64,000 nt of DNA from Marivirga lumbricoides (GTDB lineage Bacteria; Bacteroidota; Bacteroidia; Cytophagales; Cyclobacteriaceae). The position numbers and the translations under genes are program-made. Within the stretch, counting starts at the first letter, position 1. Every line of letters starts with the position of its first letter. The stretch is from assembly GCF_014636295.1 (NCBI RefSeq), contig NZ_BMEC01000003.1, forward strand, positions 1-64,000, given 5' to 3'. Below are positions 45,901 through 54,157 of this stretch, one piece after another. The notes under the pieces were generated by a model. That model did no database searches and had not been told where the DNA came from. It was given only the letters and a program-made list of their open reading frames with translations.

Positions 45901-47559
45901 ATGTCATTAGCTATTATATTTTCTATTGATGATGACCCTCAGGTGCTGAGGGCTATTACTCGGGACTTGAAAAGTAAATATCGCTCAGAATACCGGGTTT
46001 TGAGCACAACTTCTGCCAGGGAAGCACTGGATAGTTTACTGGAATTGAAGAATCAGGGAGAAACGGTGGCTCTTTTCTTATCTGACAATAGAATGCCGGA
46101 AATGATGGGAGTGGATTTTTTGGAAAAGGCGCGGGGCATTTTTCCACTAGCCAAAAGAGTATTACTTACTGCCTATTCTGATACTGAGGCTGCTATTAAG
46201 GCTATAAATGAAGTGCAGTTAGATTACTACCTGCTTAAACCATGGGACCCACCCACTGAAAAACTTTACCCCGTAATAGATGACTTGCTGGAAGAATGGG
46301 AGCAAATTTATGTGCCAGACTACAAGGGTTTAAAGGTAATAGGGTATCAATTTTCGCCAAAATCTCACCAGCTTAAGGATTTCTTATCCGGTAATCTTTT
46401 TCCCTTCAAATGGATGGATATACAAACTAATGAAGAGGCACAATCTCTGCTGAGCTTAAATAATATAGAAAATTCACAATTACCTGCCGTTTTTCTTGAA
46501 GATGGGGAGTTTCTTTTGCAGCCAAGCGCTGAAAAACTAGGTGCGGCATTAGGGCTTAATACCCAGGCTTCATCCGACTTATACGATACAGTAATTATTG
46601 GAGCAGGCCCATCAGGATTAGCAGCTGCGGTTTATGCAGCTTCAGAGGGGCTTAAAACCTTGTTGATCGATAAACGAGCACCGGGAGGCCAGGCAGGTAC
46701 CAGTTCTCGCATTGAAAACTATCTGGGTTTTCCCAATGGTCTTAGTGGCGCAGAACTTGCCAGGAGAGCAATTACACAAGCCACTCGCTTTGGTACTGAG
46801 TTTTTATCTCCGAAGGAAGTTTCTGCAGTAGAATTTAATGATCCCTATAAAACTATTATTCTTACTACAGGTGAACAGATTAACGCAAAAAGTATAGTCG
46901 TTACCACAGGAGTGAACTATCGGCAACTGGAGGCTCCGGGGATAGAAAAATTATTAGGTGCGGGAATTTACTATGGAGCAGCTAATACAGAAGCTTCATT
47001 TTGTACTGATAAATCTGTGATGATAGTTGGTGGAGGAAATTCTGCAGGTCAGGCTGCCATGTATTTAAGTCAGTATGCAAGTGAAGTAGTGATTTTGATC
47101 CGGAAAAAGGGGTTGGAAGAGAGCATGTCTTCTTACCTGATTGAGCAGATCAACAATACACCAAACATTAAACTCTGGACAGAAGGAGAGGTCAAAGAAG
47201 TAATTGGGGAGGAGAAGCTTGAGAAAATTTCGGTAGTATTTAAAAACGGAGAAAGCCGGGAAGTAGAGGCAGCAGCTTTGTTCATTTTTATAGGGGCAAA
47301 GGCAGTTACTGAATGGTTGCCTGAGTCAGTAGTGAAGGATAAACGAAATTATGTAATTACCGGAGTTGATTTAAAGCATTACCCTCAGTTTAAGAAGATA
47401 TGGAAGCTTCCAAGAGATCCTTATTTGTTAGAGACCAGCATTCCCGGAGTTTTTTCAGGGGGAGATGTACGCTCAGGTGCTATGAACAGGGTAGCTTCCG
47501 CTGTGGGTGAAGGTGCCATGACGATTAGCATGGTGCATAAATATTTAGCAGAGATTTGA
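45901..47559 (+). CDS. Response regulator fused to thioredoxin-reductase-like flavoprotein
   Basis: From the ATG at 45901 the protein has 552 residues; the frame extends back to a TTG inside the kinase gene. Residues 1-125 are a receiver domain (IDDDPQVL, phosphoacceptor Asp62 in LSDNRMP, LLTAYSD, LLKPWDP). Residues 140-225 resemble a thioredoxin/glutaredoxin-like module without a CxxC. The rest is an FAD/NAD(P)H oxidoreductase of thioredoxin-reductase type (IIGAGPSGLAAAVYAASEG, VGGGNSAGQAA, GVFSGGDVRSGAMNRVASAVGEG). The redox CxxC is replaced (IYYGAANTEASFC), so it cannot reduce thioredoxin in the usual way. The family fusion is known in Bacteroidota. Confidence 0.9.
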   Translation: MSLAIIFSIDDDPQVLRAITRDLKSKYRSEYRVLSTTSAREALDSLLELKNQGETVALFLSDNRMPEMMGVDFLEKARGIFPLAKRVLLTAYSDTEAAIKAINEVQLDYYLLKPWDPPTEKLYPVIDDLLEEWEQIYVPDYKGLKVIGYQFSPKSHQLKDFLSGNLFPFKWMDIQTNEEAQSLLSLNNIENSQLPAVFLEDGEFLLQPSAEKLGAALGLNTQASSDLYDTVIIGAGPSGLAAAVYAASEGLKTLLIDKRAPGGQAGTSSRIENYLGFPNGLSGAELARRAITQATRFGTEFLSPKEVSAVEFNDPYKTIILTTGEQINAKSIVVTTGVNYRQLEAPGIEKLLGAGIYYGAANTEASFCTDKSVMIVGGGNSAGQAAMYLSQYASEVVILIRKKGLEESMSSYLIEQINNTPNIKLWTEGEVKEVIGEEKLEKISVVFKNGESREVEAAALFIFIGAKAVTEWLPESVVKDKRNYVITGVDLKHYPQFKKIWKLPRDPYLLETSIPGVFSGGDVRSGAMNRVASAVGEGAMTISMVHKYLAEI

Positions 47560-47617
47560 GGAGGTGTTTATTTTTCTTTCACTTTCATAAATGCTAAGAA
47601 AGCCCTTAGTATCTTCT

Positions 47618-47649
47618 TTGTTGCGCATTGATAGTACATTGTTACGCAT
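47618..47649. repeat. Direct repeat TTGTTrCGCAT, spaced 21 bases
   Basis: TTGTTGCGCAT (47618-47628) and TTGTTACGCAT (47639-47649) differ at one base and start 21 bases apart, two turns of the helix. They lie in the gap before the 4HB-domain gene. The layout resembles a response-regulator binding site; it could also be chance in a short gap. Confidence 0.4.
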
Positions 47650-47811
47650 CAAAAATGAAGTGAAGCTGAAAATATAGTTTTAAAACTGACTTAAATATTG
47701 GTGGAATGCTTTTTACTTCCTATTTTAAGTATTTGAATTTTACAAACAGAAAAGTTAGCGTATATTGATGTACGGTAACGTTAAATTATAAATAGATTTA
47801 AAAAATAACAC

Positions 47812-48420
47812 ATGTCTATATATTCTAAGATTAGATGGGTTGCAAGTATCTTACTGGTTTTTTTTATTGTTCTGATTACAAACCTGGTAGATAAGGATAA
47901 TTTTAATAAACTCAGGTATTCAGTAACTACCATTTACGAGGATAGAGTAGTGGCCAGCGATTTACTATTTGAATTACAAATTCTTATTCAGGAAAAAGAA
48001 GTGGCATTGGCTATATCGGACTCCTCATTTTTTGAGGGGAGTAATAAAAAGGTCAATGATGATATTCAGGCTTTGATTGAAAGCTACGAACAAACTAAAC
48101 TAACCCGTGAGGAGCAAGAGATATTAAAAGAGATGAAGGAGGAAATTGATCATTTACTCGTCCTCGAAGAGAAACATATCAATTCAAACTATTCTAACAG
48201 AATAGCATTGTTTAAAAGTATTGACGAAATAGCGCATAATTTATACGATTTATCGAAAGTGCAGCTGAAAGAGGGGAGAAGGCAGATGTTTATTAGCAAT
48301 AAGGCCATGAGCACCATTGACCTCTTCACCCAAATTGAGATTATAGTAATGATAGTGATGGCTATTTTAATTCAAATCATCATTTTTTATAATCCTAAAC
48401 AGAAGAAAAGGGAAGAATAA
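47812..48420 (+). CDS. 4HB_MCP-type sensor protein without output domain
   Basis: This 202-residue protein has a membrane helix at about residues 8-26, a periplasmic four-helix-bundle-like region (residues 30-170, rich in heptads such as QILIQEKEVALAISDSSFF), a second membrane helix (IEIIVMIVMAILIQIIIFY) and a short basic tail KQKKREE. This is the sensing part of a methyl-accepting or histidine-kinase receptor. No HAMP, kinase or MCP signalling domain follows. It may work with a partner in trans. It stands alone between gaps. Confidence 0.72.
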   Translation: MSIYSKIRWVASILLVFFIVLITNLVDKDNFNKLRYSVTTIYEDRVVASDLLFELQILIQEKEVALAISDSSFFEGSNKKVNDDIQALIESYEQTKLTREEQEILKEMKEEIDHLLVLEEKHINSNYSNRIALFKSIDEIAHNLYDLSKVQLKEGRRQMFISNKAMSTIDLFTQIEIIVMIVMAILIQIIIFYNPKQKKREE

Positions 48421-48553
48421 GACAGGTTGAATTTCAGGAGTTTTTAATTCAACTTAATCCGGCACTCTTTTAGAAATTTAGAAAGAGAGGATGTCAGAGG
48501 TGATGAGTCAAAAGGAGGGCCACTCAAGGCCCTTCATTATTAACTAAATTTTA

Positions 48554-48913
48554 TCACTTAAGAACCTTGTGTTCAAAAGATACCCCTCTTTCAATTGTTT
48601 TAACTGAGATGTTTTTTGTTCCCAAAGCAGCATGAATAATATCATTGATTTTTTCTGTATTGAAAGATTTACAAGAAAACACATCAATCGCAGCAAAACC
48701 ATGCTCTGGCCATGTATGAATACTGATATGGCTTTCTTCTAGCAAAATAAAACCAGTAGCACCTACTGGTTCAAATTGTTTATAAGATTCTGATACTTTT
48801 GATAGATTCAACTCAGCTACAATATCATTCAGTAATTCTTTTACCGAATTGGTAAAAGAAATACTATTTGGGTTACATTCAAATATATCCCATATGGTGT
48901 GGTATCCAATCAT
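48554..48913 (-). CDS. speD: S-adenosylmethionine decarboxylase proenzyme
   Basis: This 119-residue protein is a class 1B AdoMetDC of bacterial length. The self-cleavage site is visible in EESHISIHTWPE, with the pyruvoyl-forming Ser61, and the cysteine acid FSCKSF follows. It makes decarboxylated S-adenosylmethionine, the aminopropyl donor for spermidine. It is the last gene of a minus-strand run with a lipoprotein, an ATP-grasp ligase and a UPF0323-like lipoprotein; the spermidine-synthase-like gene is divergent from that run. Confidence 0.95.
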   Translation of the reverse strand: MIGYHTIWDIFECNPNSISFTNSVKELLNDIVAELNLSKVSESYKQFEPVGATGFILLEESHISIHTWPEHGFAAIDVFSCKSFNTEKINDIIHAALGTKNISVKTIERGVSFEHKVLK

Positions 48914-48954
48914 TTAAAATGTTTAAAAGTTTCGATCATTAAGAATGAAATGAT

Positions 48955-49500
48955 TTACTCAGCATTAGATTCGCTATCAGCAGCTTGCACTAACTCAATA
49001 AATTCAATTGGGTCAAGTAGTTTTGTAAGTACAACAGAACTTTCACCTTCCTCTATCTCGATGGTTTCAGGTAATGCTTCTCTTGGGCCACAATCCCATG
49101 TTACTGGGGTAATTAATTTGTCATATACTTTATAGTTACCTGTCATTTCCATTCCTAAGAAATTAACAGTTTGTTCACTATTGCTATTAATCTGTTGATC
49201 GAACGGACTTGGCCTTCCATAAATTTCCTGATATTCCAAATATTGTGATAATGTTGGGTTAATCATGTACAATGATTTCTGGAAATCATATTCCACAGTG
49301 TTATTATCTTCTGTAGTAACAGTGTGCTTGCCTTTGCCCATTTCTACCCATACAACTTCACGAGCTGGTATTTCTACTGCTAAAGTGTCAATTTTTACAA
49401 TTACAGGATTCATTGTAGGGTTATCAATTGCTAAATCTACCTGACTTGAGCAAGAAAGCAAGGCTATTGAGAAGGCAGCTATTAAAAGTATCTTTTTCAT
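48955..49500 (-). CDS. Lipoprotein of unknown function
   Basis: This 181-residue protein has a lipoprotein signal (IALLSC, Cys17) and a compact, probably beta-rich body with DNPTMNPVIVKIDTLAVEIPAREVVWVEMG as a typical start (given in part) and an acidic C-terminus. No family is recognised. It lies between speD (41 bases on) and the ATP-grasp ligase gene (30 bases before), so a role in the same polyamine pathway, at the periplasm or outer membrane, is inferred only from position. Confidence 0.65.
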   Translation of the reverse strand: MKKILLIAAFSIALLSCSSQVDLAIDNPTMNPVIVKIDTLAVEIPAREVVWVEMGKGKHTVTTEDNNTVEYDFQKSLYMINPTLSQYLEYQEIYGRPSPFDQQINSNSEQTVNFLGMEMTGNYKVYDKLITPVTWDCGPREALPETIEIEEGESSVVLTKLLDPIEFIELVQAADSESNAE

Positions 49501-49530
49501 ATAATTGGTTTCAATTGTTTAATGTTCTAT

Positions 49531-50688
49531 TCAATAGGTTATGATGTAATGCGACATAAATTCGCAATCGTCAGTTATAATCTTCGAAGGCTGTGCTCTA
49601 AAATTTATAGCACTTGGTTGTGTTGTATAAAAAAAACCTAATTGGTAATAATAATTTTCCCCATCCTTTAGTAATGGATAATACGCTTGATATACTTTTT
49701 CTTGAGTTTCGTAATCACCACCTGAAGTTTCATTTTCCATGTTTGATACTACACGTATATTTTCCCCCATTCTCCCATAAATTGGTTTCTGCACATATTC
49801 ACCTCTCAAGTAAGATTTATCAGTATATGTTTCGGCTATTACTCTATTAGGAAAATGCTGCGTAATGTATGCTAAAAACTTTTTATTTTGCCAAATTGCC
49901 GTGTAAGGAGGGTTCAATATCACACATTGTTTTTTCTCAATAATATGTATCAATTCCTTTGCTAAGTTAGGTTCTTCATTAAAAATCCAATCCCATGGAA
50001 TTAATTTAAACCATACATCTACTGGCTGGTACTCTCCCCCTACGTCATAAAAAATGCCATCTTCAGAGAAAGTGAGCTGTTCTAAATCGCAGTAGTAACA
50101 ATTAAAGCCTGCATCACGGCCCGCATCTAATACAATATTACAATTAATAATATCTTCTTTATGACCAAATGATGATGCAACAATAAATGGATCATCGAAA
50201 GAGAACCGTGACTTTATTTTTGTTAAACAGGTCTTGAGGTCATCAAATAAGCTATTGAATTGAGTTGAATTCCCTCCCAATTCTTTTAATTGTATATCTT
50301 GCCAATGGATCGTTTCCGGCAAGGAAGTACAGGTATCGGCATTAAATTCAATTGTCTTTGCTTCTTTTCCATCTAAACCTCCATTAATGTCAAAACGACC
50401 ATACAAAAAGGGGTTTTCTTCTCGGTTTTTCCAGGTTTTTTCAATAACCGAATGAAAAAACGGAGGAATGTTTAAATAAGACAAACCCTTTTCGCTAATG
50501 ATTTTGTCAGTGGCTTGTTCAAATAGTCGAAAAGTTTCCTGTGCTATCCCGGCAAAATGTTGGGATTCACTGGGGTGCAAGCCAAGTAACTCCTCAGAGA
50601 AATACTCATCATCATTTAATTGTTTCAGATGATGAGGTAAATTCTTGTTTTTAACCTCAGAAGCAGCTTTAAAACGATTATCCTCCAT
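49531..50688 (-). CDS. Glutathionylspermidine synthase-like ATP-grasp amidoligase
   Basis: From the ATG at 50688 the protein has 385 residues. It matches the GSP_synth C-terminal ligase family (YgiC/YjfC-like): NPFLYGRFDINGGLDG, KTIEFNADTCTSLPET, the PPYTAIWQNKKFLAYI stretch and the ATP-grasp loop KPIYGRMGENI. It lacks the amidase domain of E. coli Gss. The enzyme would join an amine such as spermidine to a carboxylate of a peptide or protein; the real substrate is unknown. Its ATG lies in ATGGAGGATAA, which also holds the stop of the upstream gene, so translation is coupled. Confidence 0.85.
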   Translation of the reverse strand: MEDNRFKAASEVKNKNLPHHLKQLNDDEYFSEELLGLHPSESQHFAGIAQETFRLFEQATDKIISEKGLSYLNIPPFFHSVIEKTWKNREENPFLYGRFDINGGLDGKEAKTIEFNADTCTSLPETIHWQDIQLKELGGNSTQFNSLFDDLKTCLTKIKSRFSFDDPFIVASSFGHKEDIINCNIVLDAGRDAGFNCYYCDLEQLTFSEDGIFYDVGGEYQPVDVWFKLIPWDWIFNEEPNLAKELIHIIEKKQCVILNPPYTAIWQNKKFLAYITQHFPNRVIAETYTDKSYLRGEYVQKPIYGRMGENIRVVSNMENETSGGDYETQEKVYQAYYPLLKDGENYYYQLGFFYTTQPSAINFRAQPSKIITDDCEFMSHYIITY

Positions 50689-51247
50689 GCGATCTGAAAG
50701 ATTTGCCGGCACCATAACCTCTTGAAGCTTTACCAGGAGAGGTAACTCTTCTTGATGTAGCTGAATTTTTTAGATCATTGTTTAAGGCAACTGATTTATT
50801 ATAGGCGTTTTGATTTTTATATGCACCAGGGTTAGGTGTAGTTTGCGAAAGATTACCTCTGAAAAAAGAGGACGCTAGCCCAAACATCAAAATGCTACTT
50901 AAACCTCTATATCTTGGGCTTCCGGTACCAGAAGTGTTTTCTGCTTTAATCTTCATTAAACTTAATGTGTCCGTAGTGCCATCTAAGTTGTGTACAATCG
51001 CGATAGAATTTTCTCTTTCATCGATAAGGCGCTCGTCAATAATTTTATAATCATCGCCAGGTTCAATTTCCTCTAATTCAGTTGCTGTACCTTTAGTGGC
51101 CTCAAGTACGGTCTTGGTTTCACCGCCTTCTTTTAGCCTTGGACTTCCATTTCCACCACAGCTTTGCACGGCAAGAAACACCCCCGAAAAGCTTATTACT
51201 CCTATTTTTTTCAGCCAAGTTGAAATATTGATTGTATTTTTTTTCAT
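50678..51247 (-). CDS. UPF0323-like lipoprotein
   Basis: This 189-residue protein has a long lipoprotein signal (FLAVQSC, Cys30), a central EEIEPGDDYKIIDE and VHNLDGTTDTLSL region, a hydrophobic segment (SSILMFGLASSFFRG) and a Gly/Ser/Lys-rich tail with AYKNQNAYNKS and GKASRGYGAGKSF. I recall this pattern from UPF0323 lipoproteins of epsilonproteobacteria and, loosely, E. coli YgiB, which also lies beside a glutathionylspermidine-synthase-like gene (YgiC). The basic flexible tail could be a substrate of the ligase, which is inference. Confidence 0.66.
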   Translation of the reverse strand: MKKNTINISTWLKKIGVISFSGVFLAVQSCGGNGSPRLKEGGETKTVLEATKGTATELEEIEPGDDYKIIDERLIDERENSIAIVHNLDGTTDTLSLMKIKAENTSGTGSPRYRGLSSILMFGLASSFFRGNLSQTTPNPGAYKNQNAYNKSVALNNDLKNSATSRRVTSPGKASRGYGAGKSFRSHGG

Positions 51248-51286
51248 ATTTGGTTTTAAATAAAAAACTAAAGTAATCTTAGAATC

Positions 51287-52807
51287 TTGAATTTCAAAAT
51301 AAAAATCCTTTCATTTTCGGTATTTGTTGCAGGTTTATGCTCTATAATATATGAATTATTAATTAGTGCCACCGCTTCTTACTTCTTGGGCGATGGGGTT
51401 AGGCAGTTTTCAATACTCATTGGAATTTACTTGTTTTCGATGGGAATAGGTGCCTATTGCTCAAAATTCTTTAAGCAAATGCCTCTGGCTTTTTTTATTA
51501 GTATAGAGTTTTTAATCGGCTTAATCGGAGGCATGTCAGTGCCTTTACTTTATTTTATGTTCATATATGTAAGCCCTATGGTATTACAAATCATATGCTT
51601 AGCTATTATGTTTGTTATAGGTTTACTTACAGGTATGGAAGTACCACTCCTTACTTTTATTAATACGGATGATGATTATAAAGACAATCTGTCAAACGTG
51701 CTTTCGCTTGATTATTTGGGTGGGTTAATAGCTACGTTAATTTTCCCATTTATATTATTGCCTTTTGTAGGTTTGTTTTATTCCTCCTTATTATTCGGTA
51801 TTATAAATATTTGCCTGGGATTGTGGTTAAATTTGGTGTTGATCAGAAAAAGGAATAAAACCTTTTATTTCGGATTAATGTCGCTTATAGTATTGTTAAG
51901 CTTTGTGGCTTCTACAGGTTATCTACTGAAAATATGGGATGAGAAAATTTATAAAAGTCCTGTAGTGACTAATATACAAACGCCTCATCAGAAAATTGTG
52001 ATCACCAAAAGACAAGAAGATATAAGGTTATTCTTAAACAGGGCTTTGCAGTTTAGTTCCTTAGATGAGTACCGTTATCACGAACTTCTGGTGCACGTTC
52101 CTCTTTCTATACATTCAAATCCGAAGAACATATTAATATTAGGTGGGGGAGAAAACTTGGCAAGTAGAGAGGTGTTAAAACATTCTACAGTAAATTATAT
52201 TGATGTTGTAGATATTGACGAAGAAATCTTTCATCTGGCCCAAAACGATGAAACACTGCTAAAAATTAACCAGGGAGCTGCCAATAATTCGAAAGTAAAT
52301 TTGATAGTAGATGATGCTTTTTCATACCTGCACAATAATTTGAAATTATATGATGTCATCATTTCAGATCTGCCTGATCCTTCTAATGATGGACTGGCTC
52401 GTTTATATAGCAAACAGTTTTTCATGTTGATAAAAAAGAGTCTGAGCAAAAACGGGCTGTTTGTTACTCAATCTGGAGAAATTTATTATTCAAACAATAC
52501 ATTTAGTTGTATCAAAAATACTGTCGATCAGGTTTTTAATCATGTTGAAGTATATCAAACTCATATTCCTTCTTTTGGTAATTGGGGCTTTACGATAGCA
52601 TCAGGTGAAGAAATTGATGTTCGTAATCATAAAGAATTGCCTGATCAGCTAAAATTTTTAACTGATACAGTATTTCACAATTCTTTTATTTTTCCTAAAG
52701 ATATTGCTCTGCAAGAAACTAAGATTAACACTATTGATAATCCGGTAATTTTAAGCTATTTCTTGGATGAATGGGAAAAATGGAGAGTTGATTTAGGAAT
52801 GAATTAA
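51287..52807 (+). CDS. Membrane-anchored spermidine synthase-like protein
   Basis: This 506-residue protein starts at a TTG, just ahead of its first membrane helix. Residues 1-215 carry about seven helices (FVAGLCSIIYELLISATASYF, MGIGAYCSKF), and the C-terminal part is an aminopropyltransferase fold: LILGGGENLASREVLKH, VVDIDEEIFHLAQND and the catalytic-type SDLPDPSNDGLARLYSK. Usual enzymes have GGGDG in motif I; here it is GGGEN. With the divergent speD 40 bases beyond the run's first gene, a membrane-linked spermidine or related polyamine synthesis is likely. Confidence 0.88.
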   Translation: MNFKIKILSFSVFVAGLCSIIYELLISATASYFLGDGVRQFSILIGIYLFSMGIGAYCSKFFKQMPLAFFISIEFLIGLIGGMSVPLLYFMFIYVSPMVLQIICLAIMFVIGLLTGMEVPLLTFINTDDDYKDNLSNVLSLDYLGGLIATLIFPFILLPFVGLFYSSLLFGIINICLGLWLNLVLIRKRNKTFYFGLMSLIVLLSFVASTGYLLKIWDEKIYKSPVVTNIQTPHQKIVITKRQEDIRLFLNRALQFSSLDEYRYHELLVHVPLSIHSNPKNILILGGGENLASREVLKHSTVNYIDVVDIDEEIFHLAQNDETLLKINQGAANNSKVNLIVDDAFSYLHNNLKLYDVIISDLPDPSNDGLARLYSKQFFMLIKKSLSKNGLFVTQSGEIYYSNNTFSCIKNTVDQVFNHVEVYQTHIPSFGNWGFTIASGEEIDVRNHKELPDQLKFLTDTVFHNSFIFPKDIALQETKINTIDNPVILSYFLDEWEKWRVDLGMN

Positions 52808-52896
52808 AGATGTCACGTTAAGGGGTTCAGCTGTTGAATAATAACCTATTAGAGAACCTGTTTTTGGTTTTCTTTATTATAGCGAAAGCTATTTAA

Positions 52897-52988
52897 AATC
52901 TGAGTTCGACTTATCAAAATGACGTTCCCATCGAGGTGAAAATGTTCTAATGTGCCTTTAAAAGCAAATCTAAAATCGAACTCAGGTT
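52897..52988. repeat. Inverted repeat in the gap after the spermidine synthase gene
   Basis: The 442-base gap 52808-53248 holds no gene. AATCTGAGTTCGA (52897-52909) and TCGAACTCAGGTT (52976-52988) are inverted with 12 of 13 positions matching and a 66-base interior. The right arm shares GAACTCAGGTTA with position 315-326. Similar GAGTTCGA-type arms are common as dispersed repeats in Bacteroidota, by recollection only. Confidence 0.5.
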
Positions 52989-53248
52989 AAGAGAAAAGAA
53001 TTTTTGAATAGATTATTCTCTTCAACTTTCAGACAAAAAAAAGATAGTTTTTCGTGCTTTACCATTTTTATCAATAAGAATCATAAAGGAGCTTCAACTA
53101 TAATGATTCATTGGTTTATTGATTTTTAATAGCTATACTTGGATTTTATTTATTGTAACATATAAACATAATTTAACAAACAATCCGTTACAGGGTCAAT
53201 TTATACATTGGCTTATAGCTGTAGGAAAGGATTCTACTTAAACTTATC

Positions 53249-53776
53249 ATGATGAAGAATATTTCAACTATTGTTTTAGCACTTTTTACTTTTATTATTT
53301 TAAATGCTTGCGGAACTGACGATGACGGCCCAAGTATAGATGATCCTCTTGTGGGTACCTGGAATGTGAATAATATCACCTATGGAGGGACAGCTACAAC
53401 GACTTATCCTGGCATACCTGCTGTGACTAGTCCTTTCACAGGGGAGAGCACTGAAAGTGACTTTCAGGTTACGTTTAATTCCGACAACACTTTCACAAGC
53501 GGAGGGTCTTATACCATAAATTTGACTTATACTTTTGGTGGTCAAACAATTACTCAGCCTACTACCATTTCCGGAGAGCAGGTCATAGGCAGCGGAACCT
53601 GGGAGCTAAACGGAGACAAAATACTTACAACAGTTGATGGGCAAGCTAGTGAAGGTGTCTTTAGCGAATTAACAGCTAATAGCTTCCGTTTGACAACAGG
53701 TCTTACCCAAACTATGAATGCAAATGGTGCAACCGTAACCTATAATATTGATGCGGTTTTTGAAGCTAGCAGATAG
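53249..53776 (+). CDS. Lipocalin-like lipoprotein
   Basis: This 175-residue lipoprotein (FIILNAC, Cys21, then GTDDDGPS, an acidic surface-export-like tail) has DPLVGTWNVNNITYGG, the N-terminal GxW motif of lipocalin-like domains, then Thr/Ser-rich strands including SGTWELNGDKIL and a C-terminal strand. Bacteroidota encode many such small barrels; ligands are unknown. An ATG at 53252 is also possible as start. A strong hairpin terminator lies downstream at 53930-53970. Confidence 0.75.
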   Translation: MMKNISTIVLALFTFIILNACGTDDDGPSIDDPLVGTWNVNNITYGGTATTTYPGIPAVTSPFTGESTESDFQVTFNSDNTFTSGGSYTINLTYTFGGQTITQPTTISGEQVIGSGTWELNGDKILTTVDGQASEGVFSELTANSFRLTTGLTQTMNANGATVTYNIDAVFEASR

Positions 53777-53929
53777 ATACAACAAAAATATATGATTGAG
53801 ATTGTTGATTCTGCTTTGTTCGTCAATCAATATTGGGGTCTTTAAGTTTGTATCAAATTGCTCATTCATTTCAACTAATATTTGCTTTAGTTGCAGTTCA
53901 GGCTACGGCATTAATATTGTAAGCCATAT

Positions 53930-53970
53930 TATCTCAAAAGGGAAAAATACAATTAGTTCCTTTTGAGATA
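53930..53970 (+). terminator. Terminator after the lipocalin-like gene
   Basis: Perfect 12-bp arms TATCTCAAAAGG (53930-53941) and CCTTTTGAGATA (53959-53970) are followed by GTTTTATT. They lie 150 bases after the stop. The rest of the 381-base gap has no gene; TACTTTTG at 54113-54120 is a possible -7 element for the next gene, without a well-spaced -33. Confidence 0.65.
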
Positions 53971-54157
53971 GTTTTATTCAGGCTTATATCCAACCTAACA
54001 ATCCGGCTATATCAAGCAATGGACTTTCTAATGATATAATTATTTAATATCGAGGCTTAAATTTAGAGTTCAATATTCTTCTTTGTAAAAAAAAAGAAAT
54101 TAAAACTTTTAATACTTTTGGGGTAAATACATAATTTTTAATTGAAGAACACTCCAG

